This document shows positions 15,375-25,000 of a DNA stretch of 42,555 nt, in pieces. The notes beneath the pieces were generated by a model. The model had not been told where the DNA came from, did not search any database, and saw only the letters and a list, made by a program, of their open reading frames with translations. The stretch is from an uncultured Clostridia bacterium (GTDB lineage: Bacteria; Bacillota; Clostridia; HGM11514), in assembly GCA_902478725.1 (NCBI GenBank), contig CABSMD010000002.1, positions 1-42,555 of the forward strand, given 5' to 3'. How positions within the stretch are numbered: the first letter of the stretch is position 1; each line of letters starts with the position of its first letter. The translations under genes were made by a program, and so were the position numbers.

Positions 15375-15935
15375 TTGCAAATTTTTGCGCAATGTATCGG
15401 ATTGGTTGGGATGGCACTCGCTTTCGTGTCTTTTCAGAGCAAGAGCAGCCGGGGAATTCTGTTTTTTCAAATTTTAGCATCCAGTGTATTTTCGCTGCAC
15501 TTCTTTTTATTGGGAGCCTACACCGGCATGGCGATGAATCTGGTCGGTGTGGCAAGAAACGCCGTATCCTACTGCAAAGACAAGCGGTGGGCGTCGGGCA
15601 GGTGTTGGATGTATGTGTTCATCGCCGCCTACCTCATCACCGGCATCCTCACATGGGAATCGGTGTTCAGCATTTTCCCGATCGTGGCAATGGTGCTCTC
15701 GACCGTCGCATTTTGGATCAAGGACGCGAACCTTCTGCGTCTGGTCTATTTCCCGTCATCGCCCTGCTGGCTGGTGTATAACATCGCAAGCCGGTCGGTT
15801 GCGGGCATCCTGACCGAGAGCTTTTCGTTGGTGTCGCTGCTGATTGCGTTTATCCGATTTCAACTGTTAGGAAAAGAGAAGAAGGAGGAGGGGAATCCCG
15901 ATGCCCTGGTGTCCGAGCTGCAAGAAAGAGTATGA
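15375..15935 (+). CDS. YgjV-like inner-membrane protein
   Basis: This 186-residue integral membrane protein has five or six hydrophobic segments, including LVGMALAFVSFQSKSSRGIL, VFSLHFFLLGAYTGMAMNLV, YVFIAAYLITGIL, FSIFPIVAMVLSTVAFWI and ESFSLVSLLIAFIRF. The FQSKSSRGILFFQ start and the ARNAVSYCKDKRW loop fit the YgjV/Imp family, whose role is unknown. The start is TTG 15375, with AGGGGA nine bases before it. The 3' end overlaps the next gene by 35 bases in another frame, so the two are an operon and may be translationally coupled. The plain acidic C-terminus (NPDALVSELQERV) is partly a consequence of encoding the next gene's start. Confidence 0.8.
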   Translation: MQIFAQCIGLVGMALAFVSFQSKSSRGILFFQILASSVFSLHFFLLGAYTGMAMNLVGVARNAVSYCKDKRWASGRCWMYVFIAAYLITGILTWESVFSIFPIVAMVLSTVAFWIKDANLLRLVYFPSSPCWLVYNIASRSVAGILTESFSLVSLLIAFIRFQLLGKEKKEEGNPDALVSELQERV

Positions 15936-16263
15936 CAAGGGAACCAAACGCTGCCCGTTGTGTGACAAAAGGCTGGTTCGTAAGCTTCCACCGGAATATG
16001 ACACGGCCGTCTACCTCACCACTGCCGACGACAGCTTTGAAGCGAACATTATCGTATCACTGCTGGAGAGCTACCAGATCCCGGTTTTAAAAAAGCACAA
16101 GCATATGGGCGAGTATATTGAGATATTTACCGGGAGCTCCAATTTCGGGATTGACCTGTACGTGCCTTCCCGCGCGCTCGAGGCCGCCCGCGACATTCTG
16201 GCTGACCGGACGGACGGGCCGGAGGAAGAAGCGGACGGGCAGGAACCGGAAACCGAAGACTGA
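15901..16263 (+). CDS. Zinc-ribbon plus DUF2007-like signal-transducing domain
   Basis: This 120-residue cytoplasmic protein has two CxxC pairs at its N-terminus (CPSC at 4-7 and CPLC at 18-21), which form a zinc ribbon. A DUF2007-like domain follows at about 35-98, with LTTADDSFEANIIVSLLES and the typical NFGIDLYVPSRALEAARDIL. The tail is very acidic. DUF2007 proteins are small and are often called putative signal transducers, without experimental proof. The start has an outstanding GAAGGAGGAGGGG site inside the upstream gene. It ends ahead of a terminator it shares with the convergent transporter gene. Confidence 0.85.
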   Translation: MPWCPSCKKEYDKGTKRCPLCDKRLVRKLPPEYDTAVYLTTADDSFEANIIVSLLESYQIPVLKKHKHMGEYIEIFTGSSNFGIDLYVPSRALEAARDILADRTDGPEEEADGQEPETED

Positions 16264-16288
16264 AACAATCCGCTTATTGCAAACATAT

Positions 16289-16322
16289 GCCGCATAGGGA
16301 AGCTCCCTATGCGGCTGTTTTG
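16289..16322. terminator. Terminator between convergent genes
   Basis: GCCGCATAGGGA (16289-16300) and TCCCTATGCGGC (16304-16315) make a 12-base perfect stem, followed on the plus strand by TGTTTT. The right part overlaps the last codons of the convergent EamA gene. Confidence 0.85.
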
Positions 16323-17188
16323 ATGCAGAGCAAAAAGATACCTGCGATCCCCACGGCCAGGCCCGCCCATTTGCGGGCCGGCAGGGTTTCACGGTAGAGT
16401 AGCAAAGCGGCAAGGACGGCGAGCAGCAGGCTTCCACCATTGACGATGGGGAAGAACACCGCACTCTCCATCACGCCGGACAGGTACAGGTTCAGCTTAT
16501 TCGCTCCGACGGTTCCAAGCCCACCTGCCAAAAGCAGCAGGATGGGCTTGGGGCTGAAAACGGATGATTTTGCAAGCGCCCTTCGTTCCCGCAGGCAGGG
16601 GACGGCTGAAACCAGCGCCGAAACCAAAAAGGCTACGATTAAAAACCCCCCCGCCTCGTCCCTGTGTGGGGATGTCTGGTGGATTTTCTGCAGCACGCCG
16701 ATCATCCCCATCATGACAAAGGCCACCAGGCTATAGACAAGCCAGCGCCCGGAGGCCGCCTTGTCTTTCTCCCCTTTGTCGGTTGACAGCACGATCGAAG
16801 CCAGCACGAGGAGAATCCCTATGTATTGCAGGAAGGAAACCTGCTCCCCCCAGCCGATTCGGCCAGCCAGGGCCGGGATCAGCATGGAGGAGGTAACCAC
16901 CACCGTGGTATAAGACATCGATCCAATTTGCAGCGCCTTAAGCTTAAAGACTGCGGACAGCGCAGTCACCGCGCCGAACACGCTTCCCAGCAGGAGGGTG
17001 TAGGGAGATGTTCCCCCAATCCAGCCGCCTGTTGCCAGCAGCACAAGCGCCGCAAGCAGGCTTGTGCAAAGGTTATAAAATGCAAAGCTGGATGGGGCGG
17101 CATACCCTTTGCTATAGCTGTTCAGGCTGCAGGTGTATAAGAGCGTGGAAAGCAATGATACCGCTAAAAGTATGGTTGTCGTTAGCAT
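16307..17188 (-). CDS. EamA/DMT-family transporter
   Basis: This 293-residue membrane protein has about ten transmembrane segments in two EamA repeats. The first repeat runs MLTTTILLAVSLLSTLLYTC to GILLVLASIVLSTDKG and the second from WLVYSLVAFVMMGMIGVLQK to AGLAVGIAGIFLLCIKTAA. The family includes drug/metabolite and amino-acid exporters, and the substrate cannot be read from sequence. AAAGGA lies upstream of the ATG. It is divergent from the AraC gene at 17.3 kb across a 125-base gap, a usual layout for a transporter controlled by its neighbour. Confidence 0.9.
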   Translation of the reverse strand: MLTTTILLAVSLLSTLLYTCSLNSYSKGYAAPSSFAFYNLCTSLLAALVLLATGGWIGGTSPYTLLLGSVFGAVTALSAVFKLKALQIGSMSYTTVVVTSSMLIPALAGRIGWGEQVSFLQYIGILLVLASIVLSTDKGEKDKAASGRWLVYSLVAFVMMGMIGVLQKIHQTSPHRDEAGGFLIVAFLVSALVSAVPCLRERRALAKSSVFSPKPILLLLAGGLGTVGANKLNLYLSGVMESAVFFPIVNGGSLLLAVLAALLLYRETLPARKWAGLAVGIAGIFLLCIKTAA

Positions 17189-17250
17189 CTGTTAAAAATC
17201 CTTTCCTGTTTATTCTGTCATATTGTATTACATGATTTGTTTTATTTCTA

Positions 17251-17280
17251 TTGTAAATCACTCTGAAAGTATGATAAAAT
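17251..17280 (+). promoter_or_regulatory. Candidate promoter of the second AraC gene
   Basis: TTGTAA (17251-17256) and TAAAAT (17275-17280) are 18 bases apart, about 33 bases upstream of the AraC ATG. It lies in the intergenic region shared with the divergent transporter. Confidence 0.5.
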
Positions 17281-17313
17281 GTTTATTATCTTAACAAAGG
17301 GATGTGAACAGGT

Positions 17314-18135
17314 ATGGCCAAGACCGTGATACGTTTTCCATCTAGCAGCTCTTTTTCGATAGACTGGAACTGGAGACGCCAATATTATATCGCACGGGAA
17401 CAACCAAGCGTTCCACACATACACGACGCATACGAGGCCTATATCCATGTAAAAGGCGCGGTTTCGTTCATGGCGAACGGATGTGTATATCCGGTGACGG
17501 CCGGGGATGTTATCCTGACTCGCCCGTTGGAACCGCATTTTTGCATCTATCAAACCGATGTGGAACAGGAATATTTTTGTATCTGGATACCGCAGATCGA
17601 GGATTGCGGCCTGCTTTCTCCCTTTTACGGGGTGGTTGAAAAGAATTACATCAGCCTGCCGGAAGCGGAACGGATGGAGCTTTTGTCGCTGTGTTACCGG
17701 ATGGAACGGATCAAAGAGGAGGCCGGCACACAGCTGGAACGGTATTCCCTCCTGCTTCAGCTCCTCGTGCTACTGGGTGGCAGCGGTGAAAAGACGTTCA
17801 CCGCGAATGATGTGCCTTCGCCACTGCGTGGAATTTTGTACTATATTGACCGGAATTTCACCACGATTCGGCGGATACGGGAGATTGCGGAGCATTTTTA
17901 TATCAGCCAGAATACCTTAGACCGCCTGTTTCGGGAACACCTGCACCTGTCGCCCAAGCAGTATATCGAGGCCAAGCGCTTGTCCTATGCCAAACGGCTG
18001 CTGCATGACAAGGAAAAATCGGTGCTGGATTGCAGCCTGGAATGCGGCTTTTCAGATCCTTCCCACTTCATCGCACGGTTCAAAAGCTTTTTTGGGCAAA
18101 CCCCGCTGCAATACAAAAATGCGCTCTATCGATAA
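17314..18135 (+). CDS. AraC-family regulator (divergent from the EamA transporter)
   Basis: This 273-residue protein has an N-terminal cupin sensor (about 25-150: PSVPHIHDAYEAYIHVKGAV, YPVTAGDVILTRPLEPHF) with the HxH pattern at HIHDAYE. A double helix-turn-helix follows at about 172-272 (IREIAEHFYISQNTLDRLF; LECGFSDPSHFIARFKSFFG; TPLQYKNALYR). No extra C-terminal domain is present, unlike the first AraC gene. The start has AAAGGG about 10 bases upstream. The likeliest target is the divergent transporter. The inducer is unknown. Confidence 0.92.
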   Translation: MAKTVIRFPSSSSFSIDWNWRRQYYIAREQPSVPHIHDAYEAYIHVKGAVSFMANGCVYPVTAGDVILTRPLEPHFCIYQTDVEQEYFCIWIPQIEDCGLLSPFYGVVEKNYISLPEAERMELLSLCYRMERIKEEAGTQLERYSLLLQLLVLLGGSGEKTFTANDVPSPLRGILYYIDRNFTTIRRIREIAEHFYISQNTLDRLFREHLHLSPKQYIEAKRLSYAKRLLHDKEKSVLDCSLECGFSDPSHFIARFKSFFGQTPLQYKNALYR

Positions 18136-18151
18136 AAATTTTCCAAAATCC

Positions 18152-18179
18152 TTGACAAAATGGAAAAGAGTGATACAAT
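18152..18179 (+). promoter_or_regulatory. Sigma-A promoter of htpG
   Basis: TTGACA (18152-18157) is followed after 16 bases by TACAAT (18174-18179), 57 bases before the ATG. It lies right against the CIRCE operator. Confidence 0.85.
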
Positions 18180-18183
18180 AATA

Positions 18184-18210
18184 TTAGCACTCACATACGA
18201 AGAGTGCTAA
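18184..18210 (+). promoter_or_regulatory. CIRCE element (HrcA operator)
   Basis: TTAGCACTC (18184-18192), nine bases, then GAGTGCTAA (18202-18210) match the CIRCE consensus exactly. HrcA should bind here and repress the promoter whose -10 ends five bases upstream, lifting when GroEL is busy after heat shock. The element also lies in the leader of the mRNA. Confidence 0.97.
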
Positions 18211-18235
18211 TACGAAATCGGAAAGGATGACCGGC

Positions 18236-20134
18236 ATGGCCAAAAAGAAGTTTAAATCGGAATCCAAGCGGCTGCTGGATTTGATGATCAATTCTATTTA
18301 TACACATAAGGAGATCTTTCTCCGTGAACTGATATCCAACGCCAACGACGCGCTGGACAAGCTGTATTACCTGTCGCTGACCGATGAGAACATCAGCTTT
18401 GACAAAGAAAATTTTTATATCCGCATCGCGGCGGACAAGGAGGCCCGCACCCTTACGGTAACGGATACCGGCATCGGTATGACAAAGGAGGAGCTGGAGG
18501 ACAATCTGGGTACGATTGCCAAAAGCGGTTCGCTGGCCTTTAAGAATGAGAACGAGCTGCGTGACGACGTGGATATCATCGGCCAGTTTGGGGTCGGGTT
18601 CTATTCGTCGTTCATGGTGGCCGATTCCGTGTCGGTGGTCAGCCGCAAGTTCGGGTCGGATGAGGCATTTTTGTGGAAATCCGAAGGGGCGGACGGGTAT
18701 GAGATCACCCCTTGTGAGAAGGAGACGCCGGGCACCGAGATCACCCTGCATATCAAGTCTGACACCGAGGACGACAAATACGGCGAATTTTTGGACGAGT
18801 ACCGCATCCGCAGCCTGGTAAAGAAGTATTCCGATTACATCAAATACCCCATCAAGATGATGGTCACAAAATCCAAGCGCAAGGAGACCCCCGAAGGCGA
18901 CGAGAACAAGGAGCCGGAGTACGAAAGCTACCAGGAGGACGAGACCTTAAACAGCATGGTGCCGATCTGGCGCAAGAACAAAAGCGAGGTCACCGACGAG
19001 GAATACAATACCTTCTATAAAGAAAAGTTTTTTGATTTTGAAGACCCGTTAAAGGTGATCCACACCAGCGCAGACGGGATGCTGAGCTATAAGGCACTGC
19101 TGTTCATTCCGTCCCGCCCGCCGTTTGACTATTACACCAAGGAGTTCCAAAAAGGCCTGCAGCTCTATTCCAACGGCGTGATGATTATGGACAAGTGCGC
19201 CGACCTGCTGCCGGACTATTTCGGGTTTGTCAAGGGCTTGGTGGATTCGGCCGACCTGTCGCTGAACATCTCCCGTGAGATCCTTCAGCACGACCGGCAG
19301 TTAAAGTCGATTGCCTCCCATATTAAGAAAAAGATCAAAAACGAGCTTTCCAACATGCTGGAAAACGACCGCGAGGCATATGAGAAATTTTACGAAAGTT
19401 TTAAGCGTCCCTTAAAGTTCGGCATGTATGACAACTACGGCGCGGAGAAGGACTTTTTGGTCGACCTGATCCTGTTCTACTCCTCCTCGGAGAAGAAGCT
19501 GGTGTCGCTCAAGGAATACGTCAGCCGTATGAAGGAGGATCAGAAGTACATCTACTACGCCTGCGGCGAGACGGTGGAGAAGGTGGACCAGCTGCCCCAG
19601 ACCGAGCTTTTGAAGGACAAAGGCTATGAAATCCTCTATTTCACCGAGGATGTGGATGAGTTTGCCATCAAGGTGCTGATGAAGTATGACGATAAGGAAT
19701 TCAAATCCGTATCCAGCAGCGACCTGAACCTGGAGGATGAGGCCAGCAAAAAAGCGGAAGAGAAAACCAAGGAGGAAAACAAAGACCTCTTTGGGTTCAT
19801 GAAGGAAACCCTGGGCGATAAGGTGGTGGAGGTCAAGCCCTCCGCGCGGCTGAAATCGCATCCGGTTTGCATCTCAAGCGAGGGGGATGTGTCGGTTGAA
19901 ATGGAAAAGGTGCTAAGCGCCATGCCCAATAACGACCAGGTTAAGGCCAAACGGGTGTTGGAGGTCAATACCGGCCACAGCATTTTTGGCACGCTCCAGT
20001 CCCTGTATGAGAACGATAAGGAAAAGCTCAAAAAGTATACCAACGTACTCTATAACTGTGCACTGCTGATGGAGGGGTTGTCGGTGGACGATCCGACCGC
20101 CTTCTCAAACGATACCTGCGACCTGATTTCCTGA
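18236..20134 (+). CDS. htpG: Chaperone HtpG (Hsp90 family)
   Basis: This 632-residue cytoplasmic ATP-dependent chaperone has an N-terminal GHKL ATP site in the usual order: FLRELISNANDALDKL, VTDTGIGMTKEELEDNLG, GTIAKSGS and GQFGVGFYSSFMVAD. The middle domain (about 240-500) holds FKSVS, YSNGVMIMDKCADLLPDYFG, SADLSLNISREILQHD and the DQKYIYYACGE stretch. A dimerisation domain ends the protein. The length matches bacterial HtpG. The start is ATG 18236, because the AAAGGATG site is a good distance from it and overlaps the upstream in-frame ATG at 18227. Expression should be controlled by HrcA through the CIRCE element. It is monocistronic, ending in a clear terminator. Confidence 0.97.
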   Translation: MAKKKFKSESKRLLDLMINSIYTHKEIFLRELISNANDALDKLYYLSLTDENISFDKENFYIRIAADKEARTLTVTDTGIGMTKEELEDNLGTIAKSGSLAFKNENELRDDVDIIGQFGVGFYSSFMVADSVSVVSRKFGSDEAFLWKSEGADGYEITPCEKETPGTEITLHIKSDTEDDKYGEFLDEYRIRSLVKKYSDYIKYPIKMMVTKSKRKETPEGDENKEPEYESYQEDETLNSMVPIWRKNKSEVTDEEYNTFYKEKFFDFEDPLKVIHTSADGMLSYKALLFIPSRPPFDYYTKEFQKGLQLYSNGVMIMDKCADLLPDYFGFVKGLVDSADLSLNISREILQHDRQLKSIASHIKKKIKNELSNMLENDREAYEKFYESFKRPLKFGMYDNYGAEKDFLVDLILFYSSSEKKLVSLKEYVSRMKEDQKYIYYACGETVEKVDQLPQTELLKDKGYEILYFTEDVDEFAIKVLMKYDDKEFKSVSSSDLNLEDEASKKAEEKTKEENKDLFGFMKETLGDKVVEVKPSARLKSHPVCISSEGDVSVEMEKVLSAMPNNDQVKAKRVLEVNTGHSIFGTLQSLYENDKEKLKKYTNVLYNCALLMEGLSVDDPTAFSNDTCDLIS

Positions 20135-20153
20135 ATTTTATTACATCAATAGA

Positions 20154-20187
20154 CAGACCCCGGCATAAATCTGCCGGGGTCTGTTTT
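20154..20187 (+). terminator. Rho-independent terminator of htpG
   Basis: CAGACCCCGGCA and TGCCGGGGTCTG form a 12-base perfect stem with a six-base loop, followed by TTTT, 20 bases after the stop. Confidence 0.93.
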
Positions 20188-20328
20188 GCATTCAAAGGAA
20201 AAATTTGCAAACAAAAAGTTTGTTAGAGAAAAGTTTATATTTGTTTCAGATATGTTCCTTTTGACGGGAATGTGCTACAATCAAATTGAAATGTTGTCGG
20301 AAACAGAGAATAAAGGAGGTTTTGAACA

Positions 20329-22011
20329 ATGAAACGGATCATGAAGGGGACAGCTTTGTTTTTGCTTCTTTGTTTGCTTAGTTTTACATCAGTGACGGCG
20401 TTTGCCGCAAACGGGCAGGTACTTGTGAACTGGCCTATGGAGGGGGATGGGTGGCAGGTGACCTATCTCGGTTTTGCGGGTGAAAATGTCCAGCCGGTTA
20501 CCAACGCGGGACTGATTATGGACAGGAACAGCAACAACACGAAGGGGATCGACGGCACCGCCGCGGCAACCTTCCGGTCGGTGTCCTACCAAGTAAAACA
20601 TCCGCTGATGCTGGTGGATACCAGAACCGGCACCATCAAGCCCAAGGCGGGACATACCTATTTTAAATCGGCCATGATGCGCTTAAACGGAGAGGAATAC
20701 GGCGGTAAGGCACAGGAGCAGACCAAGGAGATCACCACCTTCCGGGAAAAAACGGGAACTGGCTTCCTGGCCAAGGCCGGGGACTTTTCCACAAGACTGG
20801 CTTCTTATGACGCAAGCAAGGACACGATCACCGACGGCTACAACTGGTATAACAGTCCGGACAAGGGGCTTTCCTATACCCTGACGACGGAGTGGCAGAG
20901 GGTGTCCGAGGCGGTTTATTATGACGCGTCCAACCCCGTCAGCGGTGCGGATCGTTCCGGTTGGGCGGTTCTGACCCGACCCGACTGGAGCACTCCCGTG
21001 TGGTCGCGCAACTGGGAGATCGTGGTGGACGACTATGTGTTGCTTGAGGTTCCCAACGACGCGCTCAAATCGGCGGTGTACCCGCTGGTATATGGCGCGG
21101 CGATCGATCAATCGGACGTTGTGCAGGTAGGCGAATCCATCACCGCTTCCTATACCGACGTCTATGACGTCAACCCTCTCGTCACCCCGACGGTCAAATA
21201 CCAGTGGCAGTCTTCCGACGACGGAGAGGCCTGGACGGATATCGACGGTGCAACTGCTTCCAGTTATGCGCCCGGTACGTCGCTTGGCGGTAAGCTGGTA
21301 CGGGCTTCGGCCTATGCCGAGAGCATTCCGGAGGACGAAAATGGGCAGGCGATGGCGGCGGTACAGTCGAGAAGATCTTATTCGGCCGCTGTTACGGTAC
21401 AGGCGCCCACGCCGGCGGAATGCCGTGTGACCGCCTCGGCCGGAGTCGGCGGGACGGTGACGGTAAATGGTGCAGACAGTGTCACGGTGAATGAAGACGA
21501 GACCGTAAACGTCCTCATCACGCCGGACGCGGACTATCAGGTGGATGCAATCACGGTCAACAACCAAGCCTATCCTTATAGTGGAAACTCCTTTACGCTA
21601 ACCGTCACGGCAGATACCACCATCTCGGTTGCGTTTATCAAAAAGTCGGATGTGGCGGGCATCGGTGGCAATCCCACCGTCACAGGCGGTTATGTATTCT
21701 ACCAGAAGGATTACAAGCCGGAGGGCGGGGACAAGGCCTATACCGCAGTAACGGTGTACTATAAAGTAAGCGTACCCGAAGGATGGGATGTGAGCAAGTG
21801 CGGCCTGAAGCTCACCGCGCCGGATGGAACGACCGTCGACCTTTCCGCAGCGAATTGGGGCAGCGACGGCAAATTTGGCATCCGTTTCTTCGGCGACGGC
21901 ATACAGGCGGGCGAGACCTATACCGGCCGCGCCTATGTGCAGTATGAACAGGACGAAACCGAATACGAGCAGGAGGAAGAGGATACCTATCGGATCGAGG
22001 AGGATCAGTAG
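20329..22011 (+). CDS. Secreted protein sharing its N-terminal module with the SLH giant
   Basis: This 560-residue exported protein has a signal peptide of about 26 residues (ending VTAFA). Residues about 27-245 are a beta-rich module that repeats in the next gene (NGEEYGGKAQEQTKEITTFR, SGADRSGW, WSRNWEIVVDDY). It is probably a carbohydrate- or ligand-binding jelly-roll. An Ig-like stretch follows with YQWQSSDDGEAWTDIDGATA (about 285-310). At about 365-440 comes a bacterial repeat domain (GVGGTVTVNGADSVTVNEDE). Last is the C-terminal domain seen also in the 5.6 kb protein (GKFGIRFFGDGIQAGETYTG), with a strongly acidic tail. There is no SLH or sortase anchor and no recognisable enzyme. It probably forms an operon with the SLH giant 74 bases downstream, with no terminator between. 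Confidence 0.85.
   Translation: MKRIMKGTALFLLLCLLSFTSVTAFAANGQVLVNWPMEGDGWQVTYLGFAGENVQPVTNAGLIMDRNSNNTKGIDGTAAATFRSVSYQVKHPLMLVDTRTGTIKPKAGHTYFKSAMMRLNGEEYGGKAQEQTKEITTFREKTGTGFLAKAGDFSTRLASYDASKDTITDGYNWYNSPDKGLSYTLTTEWQRVSEAVYYDASNPVSGADRSGWAVLTRPDWSTPVWSRNWEIVVDDYVLLEVPNDALKSAVYPLVYGAAIDQSDVVQVGESITASYTDVYDVNPLVTPTVKYQWQSSDDGEAWTDIDGATASSYAPGTSLGGKLVRASAYAESIPEDENGQAMAAVQSRRSYSAAVTVQAPTPAECRVTASAGVGGTVTVNGADSVTVNEDETVNVLITPDADYQVDAITVNNQAYPYSGNSFTLTVTADTTISVAFIKKSDVAGIGGNPTVTGGYVFYQKDYKPEGGDKAYTAVTVYYKVSVPEGWDVSKCGLKLTAPDGTTVDLSAANWGSDGKFGIRFFGDGIQAGETYTGRAYVQYEQDETEYEQEEEDTYRIEEDQ
20542..20699 (+). repeat. 158-base exact repeat, copy 1 (copy 2 at 22304-22461)
   Basis: Bases 20542-20699 are identical to 22304-22461, in the same orientation 1762 bases apart and in the same codon frame of two adjacent genes. 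The match continues for about another 45 bases with few differences, then drops to ordinary homology. Flanking parts of the same module differ at many silent and coding positions. Confidence 0.9.
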
Positions 22012-22084
22012 GAAGAAATTTCCACTGCCCTTTCAAGATAGAGTATGGTAAGATGAAATCAAACAAACAGGAGGAGAGGAAGCT

Positions 22085-25000
22085 ATGAAAAAAGCATTGA
22101 AACTGACGTTTTCCCTGCTATTGCTGCTGTGTATGGTAGGCAATACCTTAGGCGTTGCCTTCGCGGCGGACGGCGCGGTGCTCGTTGCCTGGGCTATGGA
22201 ACCGGTGGGCGGCGCGGCAGTAACCTATCTCGGCTTCGCAGGAGAGGGTGTCATCCCGGTAAGCGCCGACGGATTGATCGCGGATACGGTCGGCAACAAC
22301 ACAAAGGGGATCGACGGCACCGCCGCGGCAACCTTCCGGTCGGTGTCCTACCAAGTAAAACATCCGCTGATGCTGGTGGATACCAGAACCGGCACCATCA
22401 AGCCCAAGGCGGGACATACCTATTTTAAATCGGCCATGATGCGCTTAAACGGAGAGGAATATGGCGGTAAGGCGCAGGAGCAGACCAAGGAGATCACCAC
22501 CTTCCGGGAACAATCAGGAGCCGGCTTCCTGGCCAAGGCCGGGGACTTTGCCGAAAAGCTTGCTACATATGACGCAAGTAAAGATGCGATCACCGATAAC
22601 TACAACTGGTACAACGATCCGGCAAAGGGGCTGTCCTATACCCTGACCACTGACTGGCAGAGGGTATCCGAAGCAGTCTATTATGACGCGGCCAACCCCG
22701 TCAGCGGCGCGGACCGTTCCGGTTGGACGGTTCTGACCCGACCCGACTGGAGCAGCGAGGTTTGGTCAAGAAACTGGGAGATCGTAGTAGACGATTATAT
22801 CCTGCTTGAGGTACCCAACGACGATCTGCTGGCAACCGTCTACCCGATGGTGTATGGCACGAAGATCGAAAGCAGCGGCAAGCAGACAGGCGATAAGCTG
22901 ACCGCCAGCGCTGCGTTTTATGACGTCAACCCCATGGCGGAACCCGCTTTATCCTACCAGTGGCAGTCCTCCGCCGATGAGAAGAGCTGGAGCGACATCG
23001 ACGGCGCGACCGGCGCAGAATATACCCTGACCGATGCGGATGTAAATCCGGCGACGGCGAAAAGCTTCCGCGTCGCGGCCACGGTAAAGAGCGTCAATTC
23101 CGGCGGGCAGGAGATTACCAAAACCGCTTATTCCCAGCCTTTTGCGGCGTCGGGCGACGCGGTGCTGACGGCTGTGGAATTGAGCAGCACCACTCCCTTT
23201 GTCGGTCAGAGCCTGACCGCAAAGCCAAGCGTTATCCGCGAGGATAAGGTAACCGGTTATGCCTACCAGTGGCAGCGGTCGGATAGTGGATCGGATTATA
23301 CTGACATCGGGGGCGCGACCGGCGAGAGCTATGAAACCACGGCGGAGGATAAAGGCAAATTCATCCGTGCCGGGGTCAGCATCACCACCGCAGAGGGCAC
23401 GTCCGAGATGGTCTATTCCCAGGGCGTCAAGGTGTACGGCGCGGACGATGAGTTTACCTTCTATGTCGATGGCAAATCGGACGGGATCGGCACACTTGAG
23501 TCCCCCTTCTCCACGCTGGAACAGGCGCGCGACGCGGTGCGCAACGCGCGTAAAGGCGGGATGGAAAACCCGGTAACAGTATACCTGCGCGGCGGGGAAT
23601 ATTACCGCGACACCCAGTTTGTTTTGGACGCGAACGATAAAAACGTTACCTTTGCCGCCTACCCAGGCGAAGAGGTGCAGATCACCGGCGGCAAGCACGT
23701 GGAGCAGCAATATATTAAGAAAGTAACAGACGAAACTGTTTTGAACCGCCTGGTGGAGCCGGCTGCGCGCAACCACCTCTATCAGGTTGACCTGTCGGCG
23801 TATTATGATGAAATTCCGGCAGTCAAGGACTGGAGCAGCGGCCTGTGCGGATGGGATGAGACCCCGTTCACCGATCAGGTGCGCATTGTAGTCAACGGCT
23901 CGGCAACCGATATCTCCCGCTGGCCGAACGCGACCGAACGGGAGCTGACCACTACATCCATTAGTGGATCAAAGGGGCAGAGGACGACCGTTACCTATAC
24001 CGATCCCACCAATCGTGCGTCCAAATGGTCGCCTAAGGCGTTCGATCATCTGATGATCAAGGGACATATGGCCTATCACTGGACCTATAACATGCAATAC
24101 ATCAATGACTTTGACGTTGAAAAGCAGAAATTTACTTCTAAAAATCCGACGGGAGAAAATTGGCAGAAGGACGAGGCGTTCTACTTCTATAACCTGTTGG
24201 ATGAGATCGATATGCCGGGCGAAAGCTATATGGACACCGAAAATAAGATTCTCTATTTCTATGGCTACGGCGACATGGAGAATCCCGATGTCATCGCCCC
24301 CATCTCCACCGCACGGTTTATCTCGATCGTGAATTCGCAGAATATCACCTTCCGCGACATTGACTTTGGGTATACCCGCGGCAATGTGGTTGAGGCTTAC
24401 GGCCACAACGGGCTGACCTTTGACGGCTGCGACTGGAAGCACTTTATGCGCCGCAACTATATGTTTGGGGAAAACGGCTTGGTGACCAACTGCTACCTGT
24501 ACGGCGGCGCGGTCAGTATGCTGTGCTGGCAGGACTACAACAAGGGCAACAACATTGAAACGGCGGTTGACGGCATAAGCGCGAACAATGCGGCGGTCAA
24601 TAACCGTTTCAATCTGGGCAATGTGCTTCACTACTACAGCTCGCCGGGCATGACAAGCAACTCAAGCAATGGTTTTGTGGTGCGCAACAACGAATTCTAT
24701 AACTCTCCGGCGATCGCTCTGGGCGTCGGCTGGTCAGGGGATATACTGGTAGAGAAAAACTATATCCATGACAACGTGCAGTGGACGGGCGACATGGGTG
24801 CGATTTACTGGAATCTGAACTCCAGTCTGCTCGGCAATGAGTTCCGTTACAACCTGTTTGAGAACAACGGATCCTCCTATGGGGACGGCTGGTCACAGTC
24901 GATCTTCTGGGACGATATCGCGGCCGGTCCCTGGGTACACCACAACATCTTCAACCGTGGGACGCTTCCGACCAGCGAGGGCGGCACGCGCTACCCTTTA

